Assembly (NCBI GenBank): GCA_964580525.1
Contig: CAZOKN010000005.1
Span: 1-64,000, forward strand
Reading direction: 5' to 3'
DNA: 64,000 nucleotides
Origin: CAZOKN01 sp964580525
Lineage (GTDB): Bacteria; Pseudomonadota; Alphaproteobacteria; Rickettsiales; UBA6187
Below are positions 8,997-19,335 of the stretch, piece after piece (the first letter of the stretch is position 1; each line of letters begins with the position of its first letter). The position numbers were made by a program, and so were the translations under genes. Below the pieces are notes generated by a model, which made no database searches, was not told the DNA's origin, and worked only from the letters and a program-made list of their open reading frames with translations.

Positions 8997-11900
8997 ATGC
9001 CAAGTGAAAAACAAAAAAAGCTTATTTCTTTAATTAAAAACGGTGATACAAAGGAGTTCAAAAAGATATTATCTGAGGAAAATAGCGGTATTTCCCTTGA
9101 ATATATTTATAGAAATGGCTGGACACTGATACATTATGCGGCATACTACCAATGCTCAGAAATTTTGTCTTATTTGCTGGAAAAAAATAAATCTTTAATT
9201 AACAACAAAAAAGATGATGACGGCTATACAGCGCTTAATTTTGCTGTGGTTAACAATGATATTAAATGTACCGAAATATTATTGAAAAATGGTGCTGATC
9301 CAACAATAGATGACCAAGAGCGTGGAAGGCCACATCCTTTAATTCTTGCTATCAGAGTCGATGAGTTTAAAGGTGTCATTCCATGCTTAATAACAGAAAA
9401 AACTGTAAATCTTCCAGATAGTGATGGAAAAACAGCTTTATATTATGCTGTTGAAAAAAATGATGAAAAACTCGTTATAGAATTATTAGAAAAAGGCGCC
9501 ATTGCTTCATTGGTAGATTCTGATCTTTCTAAGAATAAGAAAATAAGGGATATCTTGCAAAATGCTCAGAGTAAAGAGCAGATGGAAGCAATTAAAGGCA
9601 CGGAAGTTACGCCGCCGTTAGCAATAATAAATCCGGTAGTATCTACTTCATCTCCGCCACCACCGCTTCCTATGACTAAAAACGACAATCCTCCTATTCC
9701 AAAATTTTCGCCTCAGCCAAAAAAACCGATTATACAGCCTTCAGTGGGTCCTAATCCGAAAGCGTCTTCTGCAGATATGCTGCCTTCTATTGAAATAAAA
9801 GAGGAAGAAAATAGAGTTTTTTTGTTCAGGCAGGCTGTGGAAGGGGGAAATCATCAGCGAGTAAAAGATTTTATATCTAAATATCCTAACATATTGAAAG
9901 AAGAAAGAAAATTTAGGAGTGGGCGGATTTCTCCTTTGTTTGTAGCAGCATCAAATGGTTATTTTGAAATTGTTGATACTCTTGTTGAACAACGTAAGAC
10001 AGACACTTTAAAAAAGCAAAATAATCTGAGGAATGCTTTATATATCGCTTTACAAAACTGTCATTACGATGTTGTCTGTCTTCTGCACGATAAATATGGT
10101 GTGAAAATTGTTGCAGATATAATTGAATCGAAAATAAAGCCTTTTCTAAAGCCTGAAATATTTAAAAAAATAGAACCGGCACTAAAAGAATTCCAAGAGC
10201 AGGAAAAACAGATAGTTAATGAATTGTTCAATCTTTCTGCAAAACATTCTGGTGATTATAAAGGAAGAAAATCTGCTTTAAAATTAGGGGAGCAGCTGCA
10301 GCTTATTTTGCATGTTGGTGCGTTCTGCAAACTATTTGATGATTTAATCGAGGGGAAAGCTGATAGCCAAATAGCTGGCGTTCTTGAATTTAACGTTTCT
10401 GATTTTTTGGATCATGCGATTACCGATAATGGTCAGCGCCAGGCAAGTGCACGTAATAAATACCATGAAAGGATTTTTATTTCGCCAGTTATGGACAATA
10501 TGTCGAATTACCGAGGAATAACTTCTTCAATAAACAGTGTAATAAGAGATTTATATCTTCCATTGGTGGCTTCTGAAAAACAAAATCGAGATCCATTGTT
10601 GCAGGAGATGCTTAAAATTCATAGCCAAGGACAAATGGCTAATTTGTTGGGATTTTTGGGTGAAAGGGGTGACGGCCTGAAACAAGCGCTTGATAACTAT
10701 TACAAGGAAGCCCAAAATGATCTGGCAAAATCTGCAAAGTTTGTTAAGTCTCCGCCTAATCCTCGTTCAGGAAGAAAACTGCCAATTCCCATTTCAGTGA
10801 AAAAACAACCTGCACCAGTGATTGGTAATGTACCGGGAGAGCATTATGAACCTCTTCCTGGAAATTTAGAGGCTCCAACTTTAGCGCCTAATACAGAAAT
10901 TCTAGCAAAAAAATCTTCTGTGTTTTCTGCTAAGGTAATAGAGCCTCCTGTGNNNNNNNNNNGTGGATTCCAAAATGCCTCAACCAATAGGAGCTAATAT
11001 TCCAGCACAAGCGAAAGGGTATGTTAAATTCCCTATGGAAGGTAATAATCCTGTCCTGCCTGTTGAGCCAGGTTTTGTGCAACCTAGTTTTCCTGTAGTA
11101 GCAGAAAGTCACGTACAACCTGTTTTTTCTTTAGATCCAAAAATCATTACGCAACAGGGTTTTCCGCCTGGACAGCATCCTGCAAAAATTTCACCTCAAG
11201 TAATATATCCTGATATTAGCAAGCTGTTGCAAATTGGCAATCTGCTTAACCCTTCTGACCGTCCTGTTGGTAAAAAAATAGTGATTGTTAATCCTATTAA
11301 TGAGGATTTGAAATCAGGTATTTTCTCTTTACACAAAGGTGGCTTAAATGGCGGCTTTCACACGGCATGTGGTAAAAAATGGGTGAAAGGACCCTATACT
11401 CAAGCCTTTGGAGAAAATAAAACAATACCGTTTGGTACTGCCAAAAAAGTTCCGGTTGCCGGGGAATTGCTTGAAAAAGGTATTAGTGAAGTGGTCTTGT
11501 CTGCTGGGCCTCAGGCTAGATCAGATAAGTATATTATTGAAAATGGAGTGTTTAACGATGCTCTTTATATTGAAGATCTGAAAAAATGTTTTTTGGCAGT
11601 GGCGAATGTTATAGAATATCCTGCAAATACACAGCTTTATTTTCCAGTTATGGGGGGCGGTATATTTAACCAAAGAGGTATTACAGATAAAATACCTGTT
11701 CTGCCACCGAAAAAAATGGCCGAGCTACAAAGAAATGCTTATGAACAGGCCTGGAATGAAAATCGTAATTTTGCGTTGATGCAGCCTGTTATAATGATTT
11801 TTCATAAAGATGAGGGGTATGTTCAATCTTTTCCTGAGGAGTTTAAGAAAGCAACGCTAAATCCTATTAAGCTTTCAAACCTAGATAACTATCAGGGACA

Positions 11901-12216
11901 GGTAGGACAAGCTTTGGAATTAACTCATAGTTACAAAAGCTACCAACCTCCAGAAGAAATCCCTGTAGAAATATCATCTTCTGAAGATAGCAGAGAGGAG
12001 ATTCACCGTTATACAGAAATGGGGATGATGGGGAGGAATAGAACCCAAAATCCACAAAGTTGGTCAAGCAATGATAATATGAAAAACTTTGGTGGAATTC
12101 CTTCTGCTCCGTCATATACAAACCCACGTCCTGATGGTTATTCTAAGTGGGAAAATGCAGGAAAAACTTCTCCGCAAAATTTACATCCGAGGAATAGGTC
12201 TCAGGAGAGGGAATAG
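8997..12216 (+). CDS. Ankyrin-repeat protein with C-terminal macro-like domain, interrupted by assembly gap
   Basis: I treat 8997-10952 and 10963-12216 as one gene. The two halves are in different frames only across a 10-N placeholder, and there is no stop or promoter at the junction. ATG 8997 has AGGAAG six bases upstream; the in-frame TTG at 8973 has none. The N-terminal half has ankyrin repeats at about 40-65, 75-103 and 143-170, a proline-rich linker near 215-255, another ankyrin unit near 310-340, then a helical region. The C-terminal half resembles a macro (ADP-ribose-binding) domain from about 11270 to 11820: 'VNPINEDL', then 'GGLNGGFHTACG', then 'VVLSAGP', then 'LYFPVMGGGIF', in the order of the family's ribose and phosphate loops. 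The tail is Ser/Asn-rich. The macro assignment is by eye; whether it binds or hydrolyses ADP-ribose is unknown. Confidence 0.7.
10953..10962. other. Assembly gap (10 N) between ankyrin and macro-like halves
   Basis: The only one of four gaps where the frame changes across the Ns (by one base). Given a placeholder length, this is better explained by the gap than by a true frameshift. Confidence 0.9.
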
Positions 12217-12391
12217 GTATTTATTTAAAGGCATGGAACTGATTTATTTGTGTGCTGAAAATAATGATTTTGGCAATGTATTTTGTTCGCAAATCATCAA
12301 CTATCGCCCACCATTATAAATCAATGGGTTATCTGAAATTTGAAATTCAAATTTATTTATTATCAGATCATATTGATAATATTCCAAATTA

Positions 12392-12416
12392 AGCCTGATT
12401 AACAGGCTATTTTTTC
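12392..12416 (+). terminator. Rho-independent terminator after the effector run
   Basis: AGCCTG (12392-12397), 5-base loop, CAGGCT (12403-12408), then ATTTTTT on the plus strand. Its right arm overlaps the stop codon of the convergent gene ending at 12407. Confidence 0.75.
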
Positions 12417-15400
12417 TCTAGCTTTTCCTGTTGTAAGGTTGCGGCTGTGGCAGAATCTACTATAGCATGATAAACGTAATATTTCGAATTATTCTGTCCC
12501 TCACGCTCTCCGTCATTTTTCCTGTACGGACCAAAAATCCTGACGGCTTCATCAAATCCATCCTTGGTTTTAAACTGCAGGCGAACCTCTATTCCTTCTG
12601 TTTTATTGGTTAACTTTATTCCCGAACGTGCTTTTACAGGAATGACGCTTGTTGTTTGTGACATAAGTGCTCTTATATTGCTTTCAGATTTAGAGTTAGT
12701 TTTTAATCTGTCTAACTCCTTGCGTAATGATTTAGTTTCCTGCTCGGCTTTTTTCCGTCCCTCTTTTTCTTGTTGCAACATTTGTTGCCAGTTTTTCGGG
12801 GCTGTAGGATCTGAGGTGGCTTTCTTTTCAGGAATTCGCAATGATCGGCTTGTAGGTGGGTTTGCCTGAGATAGAGACGTTTTGCCTGTCAGATATTTCT
12901 TTGTGTCTTCATGAACGTCAGTTGCAGAATATTCTGCGCTCTTAAATTCAGCACCGCCTATGCGGTCCTTAGAACCTGCTTTTTCAAAATAAGCAATTGG
13001 TAATGGAAGGGTTTTCTCTGTATCTTGATTAGGATGTACGAAAATAGTATTATTTTCGTGTTTTCTGTGAACTTCAACCCTATATCCATTCTGTATCAAA
13101 GCTTCTGAACTTAAATAATGGCTTGCTCTGAGGTGTCTTTTCTTCCCATGTTTTTGTCTTAGTTGATCTCCTTTTTCTGTTAGATCGGATTCTTTATTTT
13201 TTTTAGAATATGCCAATTTTTCAGAACGGTGCCCTGCGGTTACGCCTGGTGTTTCAATTCTGTCAAGGAGCATGTTAGTTATATCGCTTTTTGGCAGTTT
13301 TACTGCAGCATCTTCGGTTGCAATTTTACTTCTGAATTCTTTAGAACCTATGTGCTTAAAAAGAATTCCGACAGCAACTTCACTTGTTTTTATAACACCG
13401 CGTCTTGTTAAATAGCCACCTTCAATTATGTTTCTGTATTTATGAGAAAGATCTTCGGCTATTTCCTGAAACATATTATCAAGATCAGCCATTTTTATAG
13501 TATCGCTCTTCTTTTTTGCAGCGTGCTGGTCGTGTTTGTCTTTAATTTTAAATGCGATATTTGCTATTAAACCTATACTAGCAGCGGCTATTGCCGTGTA
13601 AGGGTTTGAAGATAGTGCTTTTGTGAAAGTATCAGTTACGTCCTTAGCCTTTTCCCATGCGTCGTCGGCTAGGTCCATCACGCCTTTAGCTTTATCTGTT
13701 TTTTGTTTGTCTCCGGAAGCTATATCTGCGTTTCTTTCAAGCATGAGTAAAAGGTTTCGTTCAATTGCAAGCTTGAATAATTCCATGCCACTGGTTTCAT
13801 TCAATTTTTTTAGTGCTTCCTGTTTTTCATTGCGGCTACTTGCTATTTGGCCTTTTAACTCTTTTAAGGTTGCGAATATGCTCTTTATATCGTCATGCAT
13901 TTTTTCAAGGTTATCACCGAATTCATCCTGCATTTGCTTTACATCTGCAATGTCGCTTTTGATTGTGGTAAGCTGTCTCTTCAAAGACTTATGTTTTTTT
14001 TCAGCATTTTGTTGTACTGTTTTGGCTTCCTCAGTTTGTTCGGCCGTTGCCTTTGCAATTGCTTTTGTAAGTTCTTTTTTAGCTGCCTTTAAATCTTTTG
14101 TGGTCTTTTCCTGCGCCTGCAACTGAGTAAGATGATATTCTGTTAAACTGGCACTGAGTGACTGAACGATTTGCTTGATTTCTTCGGTGTTATTCAGTGT
14201 TTTTGTTGTTGTAGAGTCTATTTTTTCCAGTTTTTTCGCTTGTTTATCCAATTTCTTGCTAACGAAGTCTCTAAAAAAAGATACTTCTTCTCTATGTTCT
14301 TTTTCTGCTCTAGCTTTTTCTTCCCGGACTCTTTGTAATTCTTTTTCTAATTGATCTTTGTCTTTGTTTGCTCTGTCTATTGCATTTTTTATATCAGTGT
14401 CATACTTTTCTTTAGTGCTATTGGTTGTGGAATCTTTTGCTTTTTGCAACGAAGAAAGAAACTGATTTGCATATTTTTTTATCATTAATGAACTTGCGTC
14501 ATTTTCCTTTTTCTTTTCTTCTAATATTGCTTCTTCCTCTTTTAAATGCTCAATTTCCTGCTTATCAGACTCTATCTTTTTTTCTATAACGTCTTTTTGT
14601 TCTAATATTTGTTTTTTTGCTCCCTCATCGTCTCCTTTTCTGGCGGTTTGTATTAAGGCATTAAGGCTTGGAGAAAAGGTAGGTTTTTCCTTTTTCGAAT
14701 CTTCTTTTGCTTTTCTAACTTTATCAAGCTTTTCTTCCAGCGTTTCTTTTTCCTGCGCCCGATGCCTTTCATGCAGCAAGGTAGCCATAGCAGCACGGCC
14801 ATATTCCTCCAGGAGTCCTTTAGCAAAAAAAATGCCGGATCCTAGCGGTTCATGTCGCTGACTCGTATTAATTCTTTTGCCAGAATAAGAATATTCGCAT
14901 ATCCCTATAGACCAAATGTTTTTTGCAATAGTTACAGCGTTAACCTCTACAGAATTTTCTGCGGCAGGGTTAGCTCCCTTTTCAAGTAGTATATTTGCTA
15001 TTCTTATGCATCTCCCATCAAAATCTCCACAAGCAGCGTTGAAGCGTAAGGCGTCATCCAGGTCTATTTGTTCTATTTGTTCTTTGCTATCCAGCAAGCT
15101 CTTTACAAGCTCGGGAATTCCATGACGAATTGCAGAATTTAATAAGATTATAAACCCTATTTGAGGGGCCTCGTTTGCTATCTTTGCTACTTTGGCTTTA
15201 TATCGCTCATCTTTGTTATTTATGTCTCTTTCGATTTCGACCAAGTCATTATAGTACTCAAAATCTTGGCTAATTCCAGAATAAATTTCGCTAGAATCTT
15301 TCATGTATTTCCAGAAAGCATTTGAATCATCACTTTGATGATCTTGATCTTTCGTTAATTTATGTTTTGCCTCTTTTTGTATCTCCTCCCATTTAATATT

Positions 15401-15562
15401 AAATTGTTCTGTTTGCTCATGTATTTTTGCTATATTGCTATTGACTAATGTTACAAAATCCTCGTATTCCTTTCCTTCAAGGTAGGATATCTCGCTTATT
15501 ATTCTTAAATTTGGCTCATTCAAATCAACAAGGTCAGTTAATTTAACATCGTGTTCTTTCAT
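12407..15562 (-). CDS. Large coiled-coil protein with weak ankyrin-like N-terminus, putative effector
   Basis: 1051 residues, unrecognised as a family. Residues about 130-215 hold a degenerate ankyrin-like segment ('LLEKGANPAAENS'). Residues about 270-600 are almost continuous coiled coil rich in K, E, Q and A. Near 670-700 there is a short hydrophobic stretch ('NPYTAIAAASIGLIANIAF') that could insert in a membrane. A basic, partly ordered region runs from about 700 to 880, another coiled coil from about 910 to 950, and a C-terminal alpha/beta module from about 985 to 1045. That last module resembles units in the protein at 45638-48205. GGAAG precedes the ATG. It converges on the three-gene effector run and has the same compositional style, so it is probably part of the same accessory set. 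No signal peptide. Confidence 0.75.
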   Translation of the reverse strand: MKEHDVKLTDLVDLNEPNLRIISEISYLEGKEYEDFVTLVNSNIAKIHEQTEQFNIKWEEIQKEAKHKLTKDQDHQSDDSNAFWKYMKDSSEIYSGISQDFEYYNDLVEIERDINNKDERYKAKVAKIANEAPQIGFIILLNSAIRHGIPELVKSLLDSKEQIEQIDLDDALRFNAACGDFDGRCIRIANILLEKGANPAAENSVEVNAVTIAKNIWSIGICEYSYSGKRINTSQRHEPLGSGIFFAKGLLEEYGRAAMATLLHERHRAQEKETLEEKLDKVRKAKEDSKKEKPTFSPSLNALIQTARKGDDEGAKKQILEQKDVIEKKIESDKQEIEHLKEEEAILEEKKKENDASSLMIKKYANQFLSSLQKAKDSTTNSTKEKYDTDIKNAIDRANKDKDQLEKELQRVREEKARAEKEHREEVSFFRDFVSKKLDKQAKKLEKIDSTTTKTLNNTEEIKQIVQSLSASLTEYHLTQLQAQEKTTKDLKAAKKELTKAIAKATAEQTEEAKTVQQNAEKKHKSLKRQLTTIKSDIADVKQMQDEFGDNLEKMHDDIKSIFATLKELKGQIASSRNEKQEALKKLNETSGMELFKLAIERNLLLMLERNADIASGDKQKTDKAKGVMDLADDAWEKAKDVTDTFTKALSSNPYTAIAAASIGLIANIAFKIKDKHDQHAAKKKSDTIKMADLDNMFQEIAEDLSHKYRNIIEGGYLTRRGVIKTSEVAVGILFKHIGSKEFRSKIATEDAAVKLPKSDITNMLLDRIETPGVTAGHRSEKLAYSKKNKESDLTEKGDQLRQKHGKKRHLRASHYLSSEALIQNGYRVEVHRKHENNTIFVHPNQDTEKTLPLPIAYFEKAGSKDRIGGAEFKSAEYSATDVHEDTKKYLTGKTSLSQANPPTSRSLRIPEKKATSDPTAPKNWQQMLQQEKEGRKKAEQETKSLRKELDRLKTNSKSESNIRALMSQTTSVIPVKARSGIKLTNKTEGIEVRLQFKTKDGFDEAVRIFGPYRKNDGEREGQNNSKYYVYHAIVDSATAATLQQEKLEKK

Positions 15563-15792
15563 AAAGTTTATCTTCCGAGTGATTAGTTGAGCCTATAGAT
15601 TAAAAAAAATTTATTTTTTTATAATTAACTTGTCAATTTATTCGTTGATATTTTTAATCCCTTTTTATTGTGGTTATTTATTGCTAATAGACAAAATCTT
15701 AAAGTGAGTACATAACGCTTTCTTGATAATTGCTTACACAATCAATAATTTTTAAGTTGTTTTCTCATCGCAACTGAACTATCTATCCATGC

Positions 15793-16212
15793 ATGCAAAA
15801 CTTAAGGAATAGATATATTTTGTTTCTAACGCTTGTTGTGTTTGTAATAAGCACGATGACGCCGTTTTTTGCTGTCTATAGTCCTACCCCAAGTGAAGCC
15901 ACTAAAACTATATCCGAATTATTTGGCGGAAAAATTCTTATATGTACCGGCAATGGATTTAAATGGGTAAAGATTGCAGAGTTAGAACAAGAAAAACAAC
16001 ATATACCATCAGACCATTATAAATGTCCTCTCTGCTATATAGCATCGCATGTGCCGAGCACTGTATTATCAGGGCAGGGTGTTCTGCTTACATCAGTTTA
16101 TTCATTCAATTCGGCAACAATTCTTTATTCATTTTATAATTATACCCCATCTCCTCTAAGTATAAGCGCTGATATAAAAACCCGCGCCCCACCTTTTTTC
16201 TTTGTTAGCTAA
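15793..16212 (+). CDS. DUF2946-like secreted small protein
   Basis: 139 residues. The first 30 or so form an uncleaved anchor or signal peptide ('YILFLTLVVFVISTMTPFFA'). The mature part has a single Cys in 'LICTGNG' and a conserved-looking 'CPLCYIA' pair in the middle, the arrangement typical of DUF2946 proteins, which are usually found near copper or other metal transport genes. The C-terminus is hydrophobic and ends in 'PPFFFVS'. It lies 45 bases upstream of the outer-membrane-type protein at 16258, so the two are probably one unit. The biochemical role is unknown; the cysteine pair suggests metal binding, which is inference. Confidence 0.65.
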   Translation: MQNLRNRYILFLTLVVFVISTMTPFFAVYSPTPSEATKTISELFGGKILICTGNGFKWVKIAELEQEKQHIPSDHYKCPLCYIASHVPSTVLSGQGVLLTSVYSFNSATILYSFYNYTPSPLSISADIKTRAPPFFFVS

Positions 16213-16257
16213 TAAAAATTCTCATTTAAAAATATTTAAATAAACAAAGGAAAACTT

Positions 16258-17280
16258 ATGTCTAAATCATCGGGTATGAGCATTTGCTCATTCTTTATAT
16301 TTTCTATGCTTGCAACAACTTCTCTTGCAGATAATCGCGCAGCTAGCGACCATGCGCCAATTGGAGTGATGGGTGACCATCTCCATGATGCTGGTAGCTG
16401 GATGATTGGTTATAAATATGAATATACCAGCTTTTCTGGCAATAAAGATGGTTCAAATAGTGTTACTCCTGCTAGCTTAATGTCGCGCTATGGTGAAGTG
16501 CCGCTTAATATGTCTATGGAAATGCACATGTTCGAAATTATGTATGGTGTAAATGAAAATCTTACACTCATGATAATGCCGCAATATATGCAAATGGATA
16601 TGTTGCACGCATCAAGCCATGGTGGTGGGCATATGCACACACACGAAGTAGAAGGGTTTGGTGATACTGAGGTGACTGGTCTTTATTCTATCTATAATTC
16701 CAAAAACGGAAATATAGAAAATAAAGCACATCTAAATATTGGAGTTAGCCTTCCTACAGGGGATAGTGATGCTAAATTTCTTGATCATCATAACAATGAG
16801 TATAACCTTCCTTATAACATGCAATTTGGCAGTGGTACGTTTGACCCGATTCTCGGTGCAACTTACACAGGTAAATCGCTTGATTGGTCATGGGGAGCGC
16901 AGACAATAAACTATATACGTGTCGGCAAAAATAACGAAGGTTATCGTCAAGGTAACAAATATACGGCTACAAGCTGGATTGCGCGTGATATGACTGATTA
17001 TGCAAGCCTATCATTTAGATTGGAAGGTGAAGCTTGGGATGATGTATCAGGTCGCGATAGAAAGCTTCCGCTTACTTCTATAGCTGGCGCAAATCCTGAT
17101 GGCCAGGCTGGAGAGCGTGTAATGGCGAATGTTGGATTAAATATTCTGACAGGAGAACAGCTATTAAACCAAAGGCTATCCGTAGAGTTTGGTCNNNNNN
17201 NNNNGCTATATGAGCGTTTTGATGGTCCACAGCCGGAAACTGATTATAGATTAACAGCCGGTTGGCAATTGGCATTCTAA
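16258..17280 (+). CDS. Outer-membrane-type transporter-like protein, Met/His-rich
   Basis: About 340 residues with a signal peptide ending near 'TTSLADNRA'. The mature start 'APIGVMGDHLHDAGSWMIGY' and the alternating-polarity sequence to a C-terminal aromatic residue ('GWQLAF') are typical of the beta-barrel 'transporter' family that accompanies DUF2946 and copper-handling genes. Methionine- and histidine-rich segments lie near residues 80-135 ('MSMEMHMFEIMYG', 'MQMDMLHASSHGGGHMHTH'), suggesting soft-metal binding. AAAGGA precedes the ATG. A 10-N gap (17195-17204) near residue 313 keeps the frame. The metal substrate is inferred from composition and neighbour only. Confidence 0.7.
   Translation: MSKSSGMSICSFFIFSMLATTSLADNRAASDHAPIGVMGDHLHDAGSWMIGYKYEYTSFSGNKDGSNSVTPASLMSRYGEVPLNMSMEMHMFEIMYGVNENLTLMIMPQYMQMDMLHASSHGGGHMHTHEVEGFGDTEVTGLYSIYNSKNGNIENKAHLNIGVSLPTGDSDAKFLDHHNNEYNLPYNMQFGSGTFDPILGATYTGKSLDWSWGAQTINYIRVGKNNEGYRQGNKYTATSWIARDMTDYASLSFRLEGEAWDDVSGRDRKLPLTSIAGANPDGQAGERVMANVGLNILTGEQLLNQRLSVEFGXXXXLYERFDGPQPETDYRLTAGWQLAF
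17195..17204. other. Assembly gap (10 N) in the outer-membrane-type gene
   Basis: Frame is preserved as written; the true length is unknown. Confidence 0.95.
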
Positions 17281-17289
17281 GTTTATCAG

Positions 17290-17319
17290 TGTGTGTTGTG
17301 GTGCAAACTACAACACACA
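17290..17319. terminator. Perfect 10-bp hairpin between convergent genes
   Basis: TGTGTGTTGT (17290-17299) pairs exactly with ACAACACACA (17310-17319), extended inward by a G-T and a G-C pair. No U-tract follows on either strand, so it may be a weak or factor-assisted bidirectional terminator between 16258-17280 and the minus-strand gene ending at 17337. Confidence 0.45.
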
Positions 17320-17336
17320 ATGACTTGGCGGTGGTG

Positions 17337-19157
17337 TTAAATAATTTTATTAGATGCTATTAACAAGTTTCTAAGCTCAGGTACACGCGTAGTTATTTCA
17401 TTTTCATATTCAGTTATTTCTTCTCGTAATAATTCCTTTGCTTCATCAAGGTAAGATTCATAATTTTTCCACCTAAACACAGAATTTTTATACATAGGTT
17501 GTTTAACCTGCAATTTACTAGCGGTGAAGGCGGGTTTTTCATTTTTATAAAAATGGAGACATTGATCTTCCCAATCGAGATTACAGAATTTTATTAAATC
17601 ACGACTTCTCTCATCCTGTTTATAGACCAATTCTTCGTAGTAATTGTTGTATATTTCATTTGGAAAAAATGACTGCCAGTATTTCATTATTGCGGAATAA
17701 TATTTATAGTACTGAATTATAACTTCCAAACTATTTGGGAAGTTGGTAATCGCAAAGTTACTAGAAAACATTGATATAATGATATCTAAAGGATGGCGCT
17801 TGCAGTTTATTATTGTGGCATTGGGAAATATAAGTTTTATAAAACCAATATTAAAAGCGTTTTCAGGCATTTTATCAAAGATTTTTAACGCATCTTTTTT
17901 CTCAGATTTTATCATCTGTAGGTAATGATCAGAAAAATATTTTATTTCTGAATCTGTGTAATATTTTGCTACTTCAGGGAAATTTATAATCTTCAAACCG
18001 TCAGAAAGAGTTACTTCTTTTTGTGATATGAACTTATAAAGATTACAAATATTTGCAGTTTCTCCAATGCTGTTAATCTGAGAATGAGAAGTTAGGATGT
18101 GCTCAACAAGTGTTGTGCCAGAGCGTGGCATGCCAACTATGAAAGCAGGTAGTGTAGATTGGCTAGCTATTTCTCTCTTTTCGTCTAAGAATGATTTAGT
18201 GAATGTTTTTGGAAATCTTTCTAATGCGGATTTATAGCTTGAGATATCAAATGTAGAAGAGTCCATTTTTAGTTCATTGGCTATATTATAGCAAGATAAA
18301 GCAATATCATATTCCTTACGTGCATTATGTATGTTGCCTAGTGCGAAATTTAAATTGATTTTAGTTTTTTTGTCTATTGCTCCGTTTTCTAAAATGGAGC
18401 CTATTTGATTTACTAATTTTTGACTATTTTCTATATAATCTGATATTTCGCTAAGACCAAAGTAAGACTCACCCTGTCCCCAAGATTTTTCAATAGACTT
18501 AATGAAATATTCAATTGCTTCTTCAAATTTACCTTTCTCTTGAGAGATGCATCCTAAGTTATGATAAGGTCTCCAATCATTTGGATTTAATTTAATAGAT
18601 TTTTGCAAATATGGTTCAGCCTCGTTTATTTTTCTTGTATGGCATAAAGCGATGCCAATATTTAAAAGTAAATCTGAACTTTGGTAGATTTCTGCTCCTT
18701 TTAGAAACCAATCGAGGGCTTTTTCATACTCACGCAAATTTATGAAAAGTTGTGCCATGTTATATATAGCTGTGTAATTTCCAGGATCTTGTTGTAAGAA
18801 AGCTTCAAAACATTGTTTTGCTATATCGTAATATTTAAGTTCTAAAAAAGCAAAAAAGACAACAAATTAAAAAAAAAATATTATACCTATATCATTTAAA
18901 TAACTTAAATTTTCCTTTGCTATTTTATTTGAGTTGTAAAGCTGTGTTACTCTATTAGCATAGGTTAGAGCATTTTCTGTATTACCACCCTTATGTTCAA
19001 AGAATGCCATATAATAATTAAGTGCAACACACTTAGGAAAATTAACTAACGCCTCGATGCACAGGGCATTAGCAATGTCCATTCTATTTATTTCAGTAAA
19101 CTCTTTTACTGCGGCTAGATAATCTTTGTGTGAATATAAAGTGTGTTGAACTTTCAT
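17337..19157 (-). pseudogene. TPR-sulfotransferase split by an in-frame stop
   Basis: Two minus-strand pieces, 18867-19157 (96 residues) and 17337-18758 (473 residues from its first ATG), lie in the same frame. They are separated by one TAA at 18867-18869 directly after a 10-T tract. TPR sequence continues without a break downstream of the stop ('LELKYYDIAKQCFEAFL', 'QQDPGNYTAIYN') up to that ATG. The larger piece has three or four TPR units, then a sulfotransferase domain with the PAPS 5'-phosphate loop 'VGMPRSGTTLVEHIL' and a 3'-phosphate-type segment ('NCKRHPLDIIISMFS'). The family transfers sulfate from PAPS to protein or carbohydrate. The second piece could still make an active enzyme from ATG 18758, but that start lies inside a TPR and I see no strong RBS. 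A sequencing error in the homopolymer is possible, though adding or removing one T does not restore the frame. Confidence 0.65.
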
Positions 19158-19335
19158 AATGTACTAAAATCTTTTGACTAATTAATTACAATCGCAAGAT
19201 TAGTTTTTATGTATTAGAACTCCATTAGACGTAGATTAAATTTTTTTCATAAATATATAATAGCTTGAACATGAGTCGTTTTTATGGTCACTTATCAAAT
19301 AACTGTGAAAACAAATAAAAAAGCATCGTAATAAT

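Noticed and set aside
10953..10962. True frameshift in the ankyrin/macro gene
   Set aside because: The frame changes only across placeholder Ns, whose true length is not known.
10963..12216. A separate gene starting at GTG 10963
   Set aside because: The GTG is the first codon after the N run, so it is an artefact of the gap; there is no RBS and the style matches the upstream half.
12089..12319. Small plus-strand ORF of 76 codons
   Set aside because: It overlaps the end of the ankyrin/macro gene in another frame and has no RBS or family features.
13623..14126. 167-codon plus-strand ORF opposite the coiled-coil gene
   Set aside because: It is the antisense shadow of K/E/A-rich coiled coil, giving an S/F/L-rich product with no start signal.
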